Source: JBEKTY01 sp049515555 (lineage in GTDB: Bacteria; Planctomycetota; Planctomycetia; Pirellulales; Thermoguttaceae). Taken from it: 5,564 bases of DNA. Positions 1 to 5,564 of the stretch are shown here, in pieces. The notes beneath the pieces are model-generated. The model made no database searches and was not told where the DNA came from. It worked only from the letters and a program-made list of their open reading frames with translations. The stretch spans positions 1 through 5,564 of the forward strand of contig JBEKTY010000304.1 in assembly GCA_049515555.1 (NCBI GenBank), in the 5' to 3' direction. Position 1 is the stretch's first letter. Each line of letters opens with the position of its first letter. Position numbers and translations under genes: made by a program.

Positions 1-917
1 ATCCGGCCCCAGCGGAAGGCACGCAAAGCACTCCGGCGGTTTACGACGGCCGCGTCTATACCCTCGGCCGGTTCGGGCAGATCTGCTGTCTCGACGCGGC
101 CGATGGCCGGCCCATCTGGAGCCACAGCCTCTTGCGCGACTTCGGAGGGAAATTGAGGCCGTACAGCGGCTACGCCTGCTCGCCGCTGGTGCTGCAAAAC
201 GTCGTGATCGTGCATGCCGGCGGCGACGCCCTGGTGCTGGCGCTGGACAGGAAGACCGGCCACTTGGCTTGGAAAAGCGGCCCGGGCGCGGGAGCCGCCG
301 AGTCCTCGCCGGTCCCCTACGACGCCGGCGGCAAGCCGGGCGTGGTCATGCTGACGCCCAAGGTGGCCCTGGGCCTCAACGCTGTCAGCGGCGACGAACT
401 CTGGCGCTACCCGTGGAAAGGGGGCGGCTACACCATCCCAACACCGCTGGTCCACGGTGATCGGGTCCTTCTCTCGGTTTTCCCGCGCGACGGCCTCTCG
501 CTGATGCTCCAGTTGACTTCCAGCGGCCCGAAGGAAGTCTGGAAGACCAAGGGGATGGGCCTCCTGTTCCACTCGGGCGTGTTGGTCGATGGCCACGTGT
601 ACGGTCCCTACAGCAACAGCGGCGAGGCCGACACCACCTTGCTCCAGTGCGTATCCTGGGATACGGGCGAGGTGAAGTGGACGCACGCGGGCTTTGGATT
701 TTCGCCGCTCGTGGCGGCGGACGGCAAGCTCATTCTGATCACCGACGACGGTGAACTCGTGGTGGCCGAGGCGTCGCCCAAGGCTTACAAAGAGTTGGCC
801 CGCGCCAAGGTCTTCCCCAGCAAGAGCAAAAGCTGGGTGTGCCCCGTGCTTTGCGGCGGCCGGATCTACTGCCGGGGCGGCGAGAATGCCGTGTGCCTGG
901 ACGTCAAGAGGCAATAA
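1..917 (+). CDS. PQQ-like beta-propeller repeat protein, 5' end outside the window
   Basis: The reading frame is open from position 3 (304 residues visible) to the TAA at 915-917. Alignment to the complete paralogue at 3975-5279 puts the first visible residue near its residue 130, so about 129 N-terminal residues, including the expected signal peptide, lie upstream. The TTG at 132 is therefore an internal codon. Blade motifs of the PQQ_2 type (D-x-x-T/S-G-x-x-x-W) are visible as DAADGRPIW, DRKTGHLAW, NAVSGDELW and DTGEVKW, with the intervening strands SSPVPY, TPLVHGDRV and SGVLVDGHV. The C-terminus has three spaced cysteines (CPVLCGGRIYC) and ends CLDVKRQ. The family folds as a ring of beta blades. 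The family name does not imply PQQ binding, and I see no dehydrogenase active-site motif. By eye it is closer to the 3975-5279 copy than to the 2517-3842 copy. Fold assignment is secure; function is unknown, possibly protein or ligand binding outside the cytoplasm. Confidence 0.9.
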   Translation, partial: PAPAEGTQSTPAVYDGRVYTLGRFGQICCLDAADGRPIWSHSLLRDFGGKLRPYSGYACSPLVLQNVVIVHAGGDALVLALDRKTGHLAWKSGPGAGAAESSPVPYDAGGKPGVVMLTPKVALGLNAVSGDELWRYPWKGGGYTIPTPLVHGDRVLLSVFPRDGLSLMLQLTSSGPKEVWKTKGMGLLFHSGVLVDGHVYGPYSNSGEADTTLLQCVSWDTGEVKWTHAGFGFSPLVAADGKLILITDDGELVVAEASPKAYKELARAKVFPSKSKSWVCPVLCGGRIYCRGGENAVCLDVKRQ

Positions 918-984
918 GCGGAAAATGTCGAGGATTCGATCGCGGATCCATGGAAAGTGGTTCAACCCAGGAAGCGTTTGCAAA

Positions 985-991
985 AAGGAGG
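985..991 (+). promoter_or_regulatory. Shine-Dalgarno site for the first beta-sandwich gene
   Basis: AAGGAGG lies 7 bases before the ATG at 999. This near-perfect site decides the start. The alternative in-frame GTG at 957 would add 14 residues (MVQPRKRLQKGGSI) ahead of a clear signal peptide and would have the Shine-Dalgarno site inside the gene. Confidence 0.85.
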
Positions 992-998
992 ATCGATC

Positions 999-2468
999 AT
1001 GGGTTATCGTCTTACGTGTAGGGCCGCTGTGGCAGGCGTTTGCCTCGTTCTGTTCCTCGGCGGCAGGCCGCTGGCCGCCGATGAGAAGGTGCTCTTCGAC
1101 TTCGAGAACGACGCCGACCTTGCGGCCTGGTCGCAGTTCTTCCCTGACAATCCAAGAGTCCCCGGCGCCAAGGCGCCGCCGGTGAAGATCGAGCTTTCCG
1201 GCGAGAACGCCACCTCCGGCAAGCGGTGCCTGAAGCTCACGTTCTCCGGCGGCAAATCCTCGGTCTCGGCAACGCCATGGTTCTCCGGCGACAAGTTCTC
1301 GGTCGTGGCAACACGCTCGCCGCTGGAGGACTGGAATGCCTACCGGAGTTTCCGGGCCGACATGACCGCCGGCCGCACGTGCCTGGCTGCCTTCCGCGTC
1401 GTCAGCCGGGACGATAAAGAGCACCGCGGCTGGGTCAAGCTGGCGCTGCTGCATCAGGGCCGCAATGCCGTCGTGGACGTGGCGCCGCCGCTGAAAGGCC
1501 CCACGCAGTTCGAGGTCATCCTGTACGCGCCGCACGAGGGCGAGACGCTGTACGTGGACAACATTCGCGTCTCGACGGAAGCTACCCAGACGGCCACGCC
1601 CCCGCACGGCGACCACGTGTACCTCGGCGACAAGAGGCAGTTCTATCCCAAGCTCGGCAAGAAGATCCCCGTGCTCGGGCTGGGCATCGAGGTGGACAGC
1701 GTCGAGGAATTCGGCGAGCGCATGATGAAGCACTGGGTCCGGCCCCAAGAGAAGACCATCGAGCAGGTGGAGGCCGAGTTCCGCGCGCTCCGCGACGGGC
1801 TGAAGAAGGAGCACCCGCGCGCGGTGATGGCCATTTTCCGCGACGGGCAGAAGGGTTTTGATCCAGCCGCGCCCGAGAAGGTGTACGCGGGCTGGGCGTC
1901 TACCGGGGTCGATGCCCACGGGCCAAACGCGAACCTGCTGGAGACCCTGACCTGCCTGGCCGGCGATGAGCGCATGTCGGTATCCTTGCGTGGCCGGCCG
2001 GTGATGCTGCGCGTCGATCTTGCCAGTATTCCCCAGGGGAGCCGGATCCTGGCGGCCCGGCTGCTCCTGGTGCGGCAATGGCCGACCGAGAAAGAGTGGC
2101 CGATGCGGCCGAGCCTGTTCATCGCCGAGTTCTGCAACCGGCCGTGGAAGGAGAAGGAAGTCAATACGTTCCAGTACGCCAAGGACCGGTTCTGGAAAGA
2201 AACGCACGGATCGAGTTGGGACGGCGAGGACCCGGATTTCCTGCCGATCATTGCCGCCTACGGCCCCGGCCAGGGCACGACCAACGTCTGGGATTTCACC
2301 GAGGCGGTCAAGTGGTGGACCGACGGCAAGCACCCCAACCACGGCTTCACGCTGAACAACGCCGGGCGCGGCCTGCACAACACGATGGGGTTTGCGGCCT
2401 ACTCGCGCTGGGCCAAGGAAATCAGCCGCCGGCCGGCGATGGTGGTGATCTATGAGCCGAAAGAATGA
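999..2468 (+). CDS. Secreted two-domain protein: CBM-like beta-sandwich plus DNRLRE/CBM96-like domain
   Basis: 489 residues. Residues 1-27 form a Sec signal peptide (hydrophobic AAVAGVCLVLFLGG, probable cleavage after PLAA). Residues 28-193 look like a carbohydrate-binding-type jelly roll: it opens KVLFDFENDADLAAW, has the usual SGENATSGKRCLKLTF strand, and closes with LYVDNIRVS, a typical last strand of such modules. Residues 194-300 are a linker and a charged, probably helical stretch (EKTIEQVEAEFRALRDGLKK). Residues about 320-487 resemble the DNRLRE/CBM96 family: a strand LRVDLASIPQGSRILAARLL, then NVWDFTEAVKWWTDGKHPNHGFTL, and a closing strand RPAMVVIYEP. No glycosidase or lyase catalytic motif was recognised, so a binding or structural role is more likely than catalysis. 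It sits 81 bases after one propeller gene and 48 bases before another, with no terminator seen. A second copy starts at 5344, and a C-terminal relic of a third lies at 3911-3967. The domain names are from motif recognition only; the coding call is firm. Confidence 0.87.
   Translation: MGYRLTCRAAVAGVCLVLFLGGRPLAADEKVLFDFENDADLAAWSQFFPDNPRVPGAKAPPVKIELSGENATSGKRCLKLTFSGGKSSVSATPWFSGDKFSVVATRSPLEDWNAYRSFRADMTAGRTCLAAFRVVSRDDKEHRGWVKLALLHQGRNAVVDVAPPLKGPTQFEVILYAPHEGETLYVDNIRVSTEATQTATPPHGDHVYLGDKRQFYPKLGKKIPVLGLGIEVDSVEEFGERMMKHWVRPQEKTIEQVEAEFRALRDGLKKEHPRAVMAIFRDGQKGFDPAAPEKVYAGWASTGVDAHGPNANLLETLTCLAGDERMSVSLRGRPVMLRVDLASIPQGSRILAARLLLVRQWPTEKEWPMRPSLFIAEFCNRPWKEKEVNTFQYAKDRFWKETHGSSWDGEDPDFLPIIAAYGPGQGTTNVWDFTEAVKWWTDGKHPNHGFTLNNAGRGLHNTMGFAAYSRWAKEISRRPAMVVIYEPKE
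1083..1216 (+). repeat. Dispersed direct repeat, copy 1 (paralogous gene segment)
   Basis: This 134-base segment encodes the start of the mature beta-sandwich domain and aligns without gaps to 5431-5564. A hand count gives 117 of 134 bases and 38 of 44 residues identical. The similarity continues to the window edge, so the true repeat is longer. The leaders and signal peptides upstream of each copy are far less alike. Confidence 0.9.
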
Positions 2469-2503
2469 TTGCCTGCCGAGATGCCCTGCCTTCGTTTCCC
2501 CCC

Positions 2504-2507
2504 GGAG
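2504..2507 (+). promoter_or_regulatory. Shine-Dalgarno site for the second beta-propeller gene
   Basis: GGAG lies 9 bases before the ATG at 2517. It supports that start over the in-frame TTG at 2469 and ATG at 2481, which would put 16 or 12 extra residues (from MPAEMPCLRFPP) ahead of a normal signal peptide. The site is weaker than those of the neighbouring genes. Confidence 0.6.
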
Positions 2508-2516
2508 TTGTCGGCC

Positions 2517-3842
2517 ATGATTCTTCATTATGCTTCTCGATTTCTCATCCCGGCGATTCTTTGCGTCGCGTGTTCGCTCTGTCATCTTGCGGCCGCCGCC
2601 GACTGGCCGCAGTGGCGCGGGCCAAACCGCGACGGCTCCTCGACCGAAACGGGCTGGCGGAGCCAGTGGCCCGAAGGCGGGCCGAAAGTGCTCTGGAAGG
2701 CCAAGGTCGGCGCCGGGCATTCCTCCGTGGTCGCGGTCGGCGAGCGGGCCTACGCCGTGGGCCGCTCTTGGAGGGTAGACGCGAAGGGTTTGCCGGTCAA
2801 GGGAGCGAACGACAGAAATGTCGGCAGCGAGACCGTGTGGTGTTTCGACGCGAACACCGGCAAGGTGCTGTGGCAACACGCGGCGGACTGCCAGAACTTG
2901 GGGTGCAATGACTGGGGAACGAACAGCACACCGGCGGTTTTCGACGGCCTGATCTACGCCTACGGGGCGCCCGGCAAGGTCGCCTGTCTCGATGGGGCCA
3001 CGGGACGACAGGTCTGGGCCAGGGACCTGGCCCGGGACTACGCGGCGAAACTCAACATCTACGGCTGCTACGCCGGCTCGCCGCTGGTCGTGGAGGAGGG
3101 CGTGATCGTCGAATGTGGCGGTGAGCAGCCGCTGCTGGCCGCCCTCGACCGGAAAACGGGCCGGGAGGTCTGGAAGTATGGCAAGGCAACCGAGATCGGC
3201 GGGGCGTCTTCACCGGTTCCTTACCGGGCGGGAAATCGTGCCGGCATCGTTCACCTGGCCCGCGGCCAGGCCGTGGGGCTGGCCGCCGGTGACGGCAAGC
3301 AGTTGTGGCGCTACCCGTGGTCGGTGTGCGCCCTCATGACTCCCCTGGTGCATGGCGACAGGGTTTACGTTTCGGGAGTGGGAGAAGGAGACGCACGCCT
3401 CGGCACGGTCCTCGAGCTGGGCCAGAACCCACCCAAGCCCGTCTGGAGCAGCAAGGAGATGATCAGTTATTTCCAATCAAGCGTCCTCGTGGACGGGCAT
3501 CTGTTTGGTATCCATGCCCCGGGTTACCAGGCAACCAAGACCCGGCTGCGCTGTGTGGCCTTTGACACCGGCAAGGTGATGTGGGAGCACACGGAGAAAG
3601 GCCTTGGCCACGCCACGCTGATCACTGCGGACCACAAGCTCATCATCCAGAGCCAGCAGGGCGTGCTGATCGTCGCCGAGGCGTCTCCCCAGGGCTTTAA
3701 GAAGTTGGCCAGCGCCAAGGTCCTGGATCACACCTGCTACAATTGTGAGTGTTATACCTGTCCGACTCTCAGCCACGGAAGGATTTATTGCCGCAGCGGC
3801 GGCGGGGAGTTGGTGTGCTTGGACGTGCGCACGGGGCAGTAA
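2517..3842 (+). CDS. Secreted PQQ-like beta-propeller repeat protein, complete
   Basis: 441 residues from the ATG at 2517 to TAA. Residues 1 to about 27 are a Sec signal peptide (LIPAILCVACSL core, then HLAAA before ADW). The mature protein starts with the ADWPQWRGPNRDG signature at 28-40. Propeller blade motifs follow: DANTGKVLW (111-119), DGATGRQVW (159-167), DRKTGREVW (211-219), a weaker one ending GDGKQLW (258-264), and DTGKVMW (350-356). It ends CLDVRTGQ. It is the most divergent of the three propellers here: it lacks the NGEELW-type sequence in the fourth motif and has a short insertion before the C-terminus carrying a CxxCxCxxC cluster (C407, C410, C412, C415). These proteins are often named BamB-like or PQQ-binding-like, but no PQQ site or dehydrogenase residues are evident. 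A periplasmic or surface binding role is inferred; no substrate can be assigned. It follows the beta-sandwich gene closely and was probably co-transcribed with it. Confidence 0.92.
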   Translation: MILHYASRFLIPAILCVACSLCHLAAAADWPQWRGPNRDGSSTETGWRSQWPEGGPKVLWKAKVGAGHSSVVAVGERAYAVGRSWRVDAKGLPVKGANDRNVGSETVWCFDANTGKVLWQHAADCQNLGCNDWGTNSTPAVFDGLIYAYGAPGKVACLDGATGRQVWARDLARDYAAKLNIYGCYAGSPLVVEEGVIVECGGEQPLLAALDRKTGREVWKYGKATEIGGASSPVPYRAGNRAGIVHLARGQAVGLAAGDGKQLWRYPWSVCALMTPLVHGDRVYVSGVGEGDARLGTVLELGQNPPKPVWSSKEMISYFQSSVLVDGHLFGIHAPGYQATKTRLRCVAFDTGKVMWEHTEKGLGHATLITADHKLIIQSQQGVLIVAEASPQGFKKLASAKVLDHTCYNCECYTCPTLSHGRIYCRSGGGELVCLDVRTGQ

Positions 3843-3873
3843 TGATGTTTCGATCACCAATCACCGCCCCTTA

Positions 3874-3921
3874 AACCCTGGAGGAGCGAAGGAGGCTTTG
3901 CTGGACGTGAAAGGGCGATGA
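3874..3921 (+). pseudogene. C-terminal relic of a lost PQQ-like beta-propeller gene
   Basis: In the spacer, frame 3874-3921 reads NPGGAKEALLDVKGR and then TGA. The propeller gene at 3975-5279 ends NTGGDLVCLDVKGH and TGA. The last 24 bases (3898-3921) match its last 24 bases (5256-5279) at 19 positions, with an unbroken run of 11 (CTGGACGTGAA). Nothing upstream in this frame resembles the rest of a propeller. The preceding gene has its own intact end (CLDVRTGQ), so the stub must come from another copy. The final eight codons are the strong part; the NPGG portion is tentative. Confidence 0.6.
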
Positions 3922-3967
3922 CCCGAAGAACCGGCCGTGCGTGGCCGTAATCTACGAGCCCAAATAG
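3911..3967 (+). pseudogene. C-terminal relic of a lost beta-sandwich (DNRLRE/CBM96-like) gene
   Basis: Frame 3911-3967 reads KGDDPKNRPCVAVIYEPK and then TAG. The intact gene at 999-2468 ends AKEISRRPAMVVIYEPKE and TGA. Over the last 11 aligned residues (RPxxxVIYEPK) eight are identical, and the stop falls one codon earlier. A stop at 3908-3910 closes the frame upstream, so only about 18 codons survive. It overlaps the propeller relic around AAAGGGC, which is probably the deletion junction. Its stop codon runs straight into the Shine-Dalgarno site of the next gene, which may explain why this piece was kept. Homology is clear by eye, though short. Confidence 0.75.
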
Positions 3968-3974
3968 GAGGAGG
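3966..3974 (+). promoter_or_regulatory. Shine-Dalgarno site for the third beta-propeller gene
   Basis: AGGAGGAGG directly precedes the ATG at 3975 and shares two bases with the TAG stop (3965-3967) of the relic. Measured from the GGAGG at 3967-3971, the ATG at 3975 is only 3 bases away, whereas the GTG at 3978 is at a more usual 6 bases. The start is thus uncertain by one codon. Confidence 0.7.
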
Positions 3975-5279
3975 ATGGTGACGATACGCAAAATTCTTGC
4001 GTGGTGGCTGCGCGCGGCAGTGTTGGTCGTCGTCGCCGATCTACCCGGTGGACTGCCCACGGCCTGCGCGGCCGACTGGCCGCAGTGGCGCGGTCCGAAC
4101 CGCGACGGCATCTCGCTTGAAAAAGGCTGGACCAGCCAGTGGCCCGAGAAAGGCCCCAAAGTCCTGTGGAAGGCCAAGGTCTATACGGGGATGTCCTCCT
4201 TCGCCATTGTCGGCAACCGCCTGTACACCATGGGCTTCTTGATGGATAAGCCCGGCCCGGGCGGCAAGTTCGAGAAGGACGAGGAGGGCCGGGCGCTGGG
4301 TAAGGATTTTGTCTGGTGCCTAGACGCCGACACGGGCAAGACGGTGTGGGAGCACTCGTATCCGGCCTTTGGCAACGAGACGTACAGCACGCCGACGGTC
4401 CACGATGGCCGCGTCTATACCCTGGGCCGGTTCGGTCAGATCGTGTGCCTCGACGCCGCTTCGGGGCGTATCGTCTGGAACAAGAACCTGGTCAGAGATT
4501 TCGGCGGGAAGAGGCCCTATTACGGCTACGCCTGCTCACCGCTGGTAATACGCGACGTGCTCGTGGTGGAATGCGGCGGCAAGGAGACTTTGGTCCTCGG
4601 CCTGGACGCGAAGACCGGTCAGCCGCGCTGGAAATGCGGCAAAGGAGAGGCGGGCTTCTCCTCGGCCGTCTCCTATGAGTTCGGCGGCAAGACCGGCTTG
4701 GTGCTGTTGACGCCCGCGATTGCCCTGGGTGTTAACGCCGCCAACGGCGAGGAACTTTGGCGATACCCTTGGAAAGAGCGGAAAGAGGGTGTCAGCCCTT
4801 GCACGACTCCCATCGTCTATGGGGACAAGGTGTTCCTTTCCGGATCGGGGAACGATCGGATGGACGTCCTCCTCCAGATGACCGGGGGCAAGCCGAAGGT
4901 CGTCTGGCAGAACGAGGAGATGGCCAACTACTTCCAGTCGAGCGTGTTGGTCGATGGCTACCTGTACGGAACGCACAGTCTCGACCACACCTCAAAAAGC
5001 GCCTCGCTGCGATGCGTCCGCTTCGAAACCGGGGAGGTGAAATGGAAGAAGGAGGGATTGGGGCACGCACCGCTGATGGCCGCCGACGGCAAACTCATTA
5101 TCATGGAAGAACAAGGGAACCTGATCGTGGCCGAGGCCTCGCCCAAGGCATTCAAGGAACTGGCCCGCGCCAAGGTCCTCGACGGCCAGTGTTGGACGTG
5201 TCCCGTCCTGTGCGGCGGCAGGCTCTACTGCCGGAACACCGGCGGAGATCTGGTTTGTCTGGACGTGAAGGGGCACTGA
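3975..5279 (+). CDS. Secreted PQQ-like beta-propeller repeat protein, complete
   Basis: 434 residues from the ATG at 3975 (or 433 from the GTG at 3978) to TGA. A Sec signal peptide covers about residues 1-32: basic start VTIRK, hydrophobic AAVLVVVADL, probable cleavage after TACA. The mature ADWPQWRGPNRDG signature is at 33-45. Blade motifs: DADTGKTVW (117-125), DAASGRIVW (160-168), DAKTGQPRW (211-219), NAANGEELW (254-262) and ETGEVKW (351-357), with the strands TPTVHDGRVYTL and SSVLVDGYLYG between them. The C-terminal blade has cysteines C406, C409, C413, C419 and C428. It shares long identical stretches with the partial first gene (for example DGRVYTLGRFGQI and GYACSPLV), so these two are the closest propeller pair here. 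No catalytic or PQQ-binding motif was recognised. It probably acts as a binding or scaffold protein outside the cytoplasm. It is followed after 64 bases by a beta-sandwich gene, repeating the P-B pairing seen at the window start. Confidence 0.93.
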   Translation: MVTIRKILAWWLRAAVLVVVADLPGGLPTACAADWPQWRGPNRDGISLEKGWTSQWPEKGPKVLWKAKVYTGMSSFAIVGNRLYTMGFLMDKPGPGGKFEKDEEGRALGKDFVWCLDADTGKTVWEHSYPAFGNETYSTPTVHDGRVYTLGRFGQIVCLDAASGRIVWNKNLVRDFGGKRPYYGYACSPLVIRDVLVVECGGKETLVLGLDAKTGQPRWKCGKGEAGFSSAVSYEFGGKTGLVLLTPAIALGVNAANGEELWRYPWKERKEGVSPCTTPIVYGDKVFLSGSGNDRMDVLLQMTGGKPKVVWQNEEMANYFQSSVLVDGYLYGTHSLDHTSKSASLRCVRFETGEVKWKKEGLGHAPLMAADGKLIIMEEQGNLIVAEASPKAFKELARAKVLDGQCWTCPVLCGGRLYCRNTGGDLVCLDVKGH

Positions 5280-5308
5280 AGAGATGGCCGGTAACTGATG
5301 AAACGCTT

Positions 5309-5346
5309 GGAAAGACATACTATCAATGGAAAGGTGTACTATCATG
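5309..5346 (+). repeat. Imperfect 19-base tandem duplication in the leader of the second beta-sandwich gene
   Basis: Two adjoining 19-base units, 5309-5327 and 5328-5346, both read GGAAAG-x-x-x-TACTATCA with three central differences (ACA against GTG) and two at the end (14 of the first 17 bases identical). The second unit supplies both the Shine-Dalgarno-like AAAGGTG and the ATG start at 5344. The first lacks a good ribosome site. Confidence 0.7.
5330..5336 (+). promoter_or_regulatory. Shine-Dalgarno-like site for the second beta-sandwich gene
   Basis: AAAGGTG lies 7 bases before the ATG at 5344. It is one mismatch from AAAGGAG and so weaker than the site of the first beta-sandwich gene. 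It favours the ATG at 5344 over the in-frame ATGs at 5326 and 5350. Confidence 0.55.
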
Positions 5347-5564
5347 ATCATGACTTGCCGTCGGCAATTCGTGTCTGTCGTATCGGCCCTTTGCCTTCTT
5401 CCGGCTCTTGCCGGAGGTCTGACGGCCGGCGAGAAGGTGCTCTTCGATTTTGAGAACGACGCCGACCTGAAAGCCTGGTCGCAGTTCCTGCCCGACAATC
5501 TGAAGGTCCCCGGCGCCAAGGAGCCGCCGGTCAAGATCGAACTTTCCGGCGAGAACGCCGCCTC
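5344..5564 (+). CDS. Second secreted beta-sandwich (CBM-like) protein, 3' end outside the window
   Basis: The frame is open from the ATG at 5344 to the window end (73 codons plus two bases). The first 29 residues form a signal peptide: MIMTCRR, hydrophobic FVSVVSALCLLPALA, then GGLTAG before EKVLF. The mature part then reads KVLFDFENDADLKAWSQF and is a clear paralogue of the 999-2468 product: 38 of 44 residues identical from the shared EKVLF onward. By analogy the full protein should be near 490 residues, with a C-terminal DNRLRE/CBM96-like domain, but that cannot be seen here. It is 64 bases after the third propeller gene with no terminator between them. Signal peptide and leader have diverged more than the mature region. 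An ATG at 5326 is in frame and would add MERCTI; the spacing of the ribosome site argues against it. Confidence 0.88.
   Translation, partial: MIMTCRRQFVSVVSALCLLPALAGGLTAGEKVLFDFENDADLKAWSQFLPDNLKVPGAKEPPVKIELSGENAA
5431..5564 (+). repeat. Dispersed direct repeat, copy 2 (paralogous gene segment)
   Basis: Partner of 1083-1216, in the same orientation, 4348 bases downstream. Many differences are synonymous third-base changes, which suggests duplication followed by selection on the protein. Such a pair can serve as a substrate for homologous recombination. Confidence 0.9.

Noticed and set aside
1..917. PQQ-dependent alcohol or glucose dehydrogenase
   Set aside because: The products are much shorter than quinoprotein dehydrogenases, lack recognisable active-site and PQQ-contact motifs, and have only the generic propeller blade repeats.
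957..998. Earlier GTG start for the first beta-sandwich gene
   Set aside because: It adds 14 residues before a clear signal peptide, and the strong AAGGAGG site points to the ATG at 999.
918..998. Possible terminator or inverted repeat around GGATTCGATCGCGGATCC
   Set aside because: The half-sites do not pair into a stable stem and no T-run follows.
1643..2251. Long minus-strand frame of 202 codons, and similar ones at 4536-4988 and 4992-5534
   Set aside because: They are antisense to well-supported genes, arise from high GC in codon third positions, and show no domain, signal peptide or ribosome site.
2517..2600. Lipoprotein signal (cysteines in the leader of the second propeller, CVAC and SLC)
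   Set aside because: No cysteine has a proper L-[AS]-[GA]-C box, and the AAAADW end fits ordinary signal peptidase cleavage as in the paralogue.
2465..2911. Frame starting with an ATG that overlaps the TGA of the first beta-sandwich gene (ATGA), 148 codons
   Set aside because: The overlap looks like translational coupling, but the product is an arginine/alanine-rich shadow of the propeller frame with no recognisable domain. The true gene in this stretch has a signal peptide and ribosome site at 2517.
5298..5408. Small frame from the ATG at 5298 reading MKRLERHTINGKVYYHDHD onward
   Set aside because: It runs into the well-supported start of the second beta-sandwich gene in another frame, has no ribosome site of its own, and becomes arginine-rich, as shadow frames do.

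Overview
This GC-rich window fits a planctomycete-like bacterium (PVC group). The main reason is the set of secreted PQQ-like beta-propeller proteins whose mature N-terminus starts with the A-D-W-P-Q-W-R-G-P-N-R-D-G signature, which I associate mostly with Planctomycetota. The taxon is an inference from protein style, as the window has no marker gene. All real genes lie on the + strand, and the long minus-strand frames look like shadows.

Layout: (1) positions 1-917, the 3' two thirds of a PQQ-like beta-propeller gene; (2) 999-2468, a secreted two-domain protein with an N-terminal carbohydrate-binding-like beta-sandwich and a C-terminal domain resembling the DNRLRE/CBM96 family; (3) 2517-3842, a complete beta-propeller gene; (4) 3843-3974, a spacer holding what look like the last codons of another beta-propeller gene fused to the last codons of another beta-sandwich gene; (5) 3975-5279, a third beta-propeller gene; (6) 5344-5564, the start of a second beta-sandwich gene, about 87 % identical in DNA to the matching part of the first. 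The gene spacers are 81, 48, 132 and 64 bases. None holds a convincing terminator, so the genes could form one transcription unit.

The window is therefore part of an expanded array of two alternating secreted gene families: propeller (P) and beta-sandwich (B), in the order P-B-P-(P tail/B tail)-P-B. The relics between the second and third P genes explain the only break in the alternation: a B gene, and probably a further P gene, was lost there, leaving short C-terminal stubs. All complete products carry Sec-type signal peptides, so they probably act outside the cytoplasm. Together they suggest a surface or periplasmic set for binding polymers or proteins. No catalytic residues were recognised, and the real substrate is unknown.
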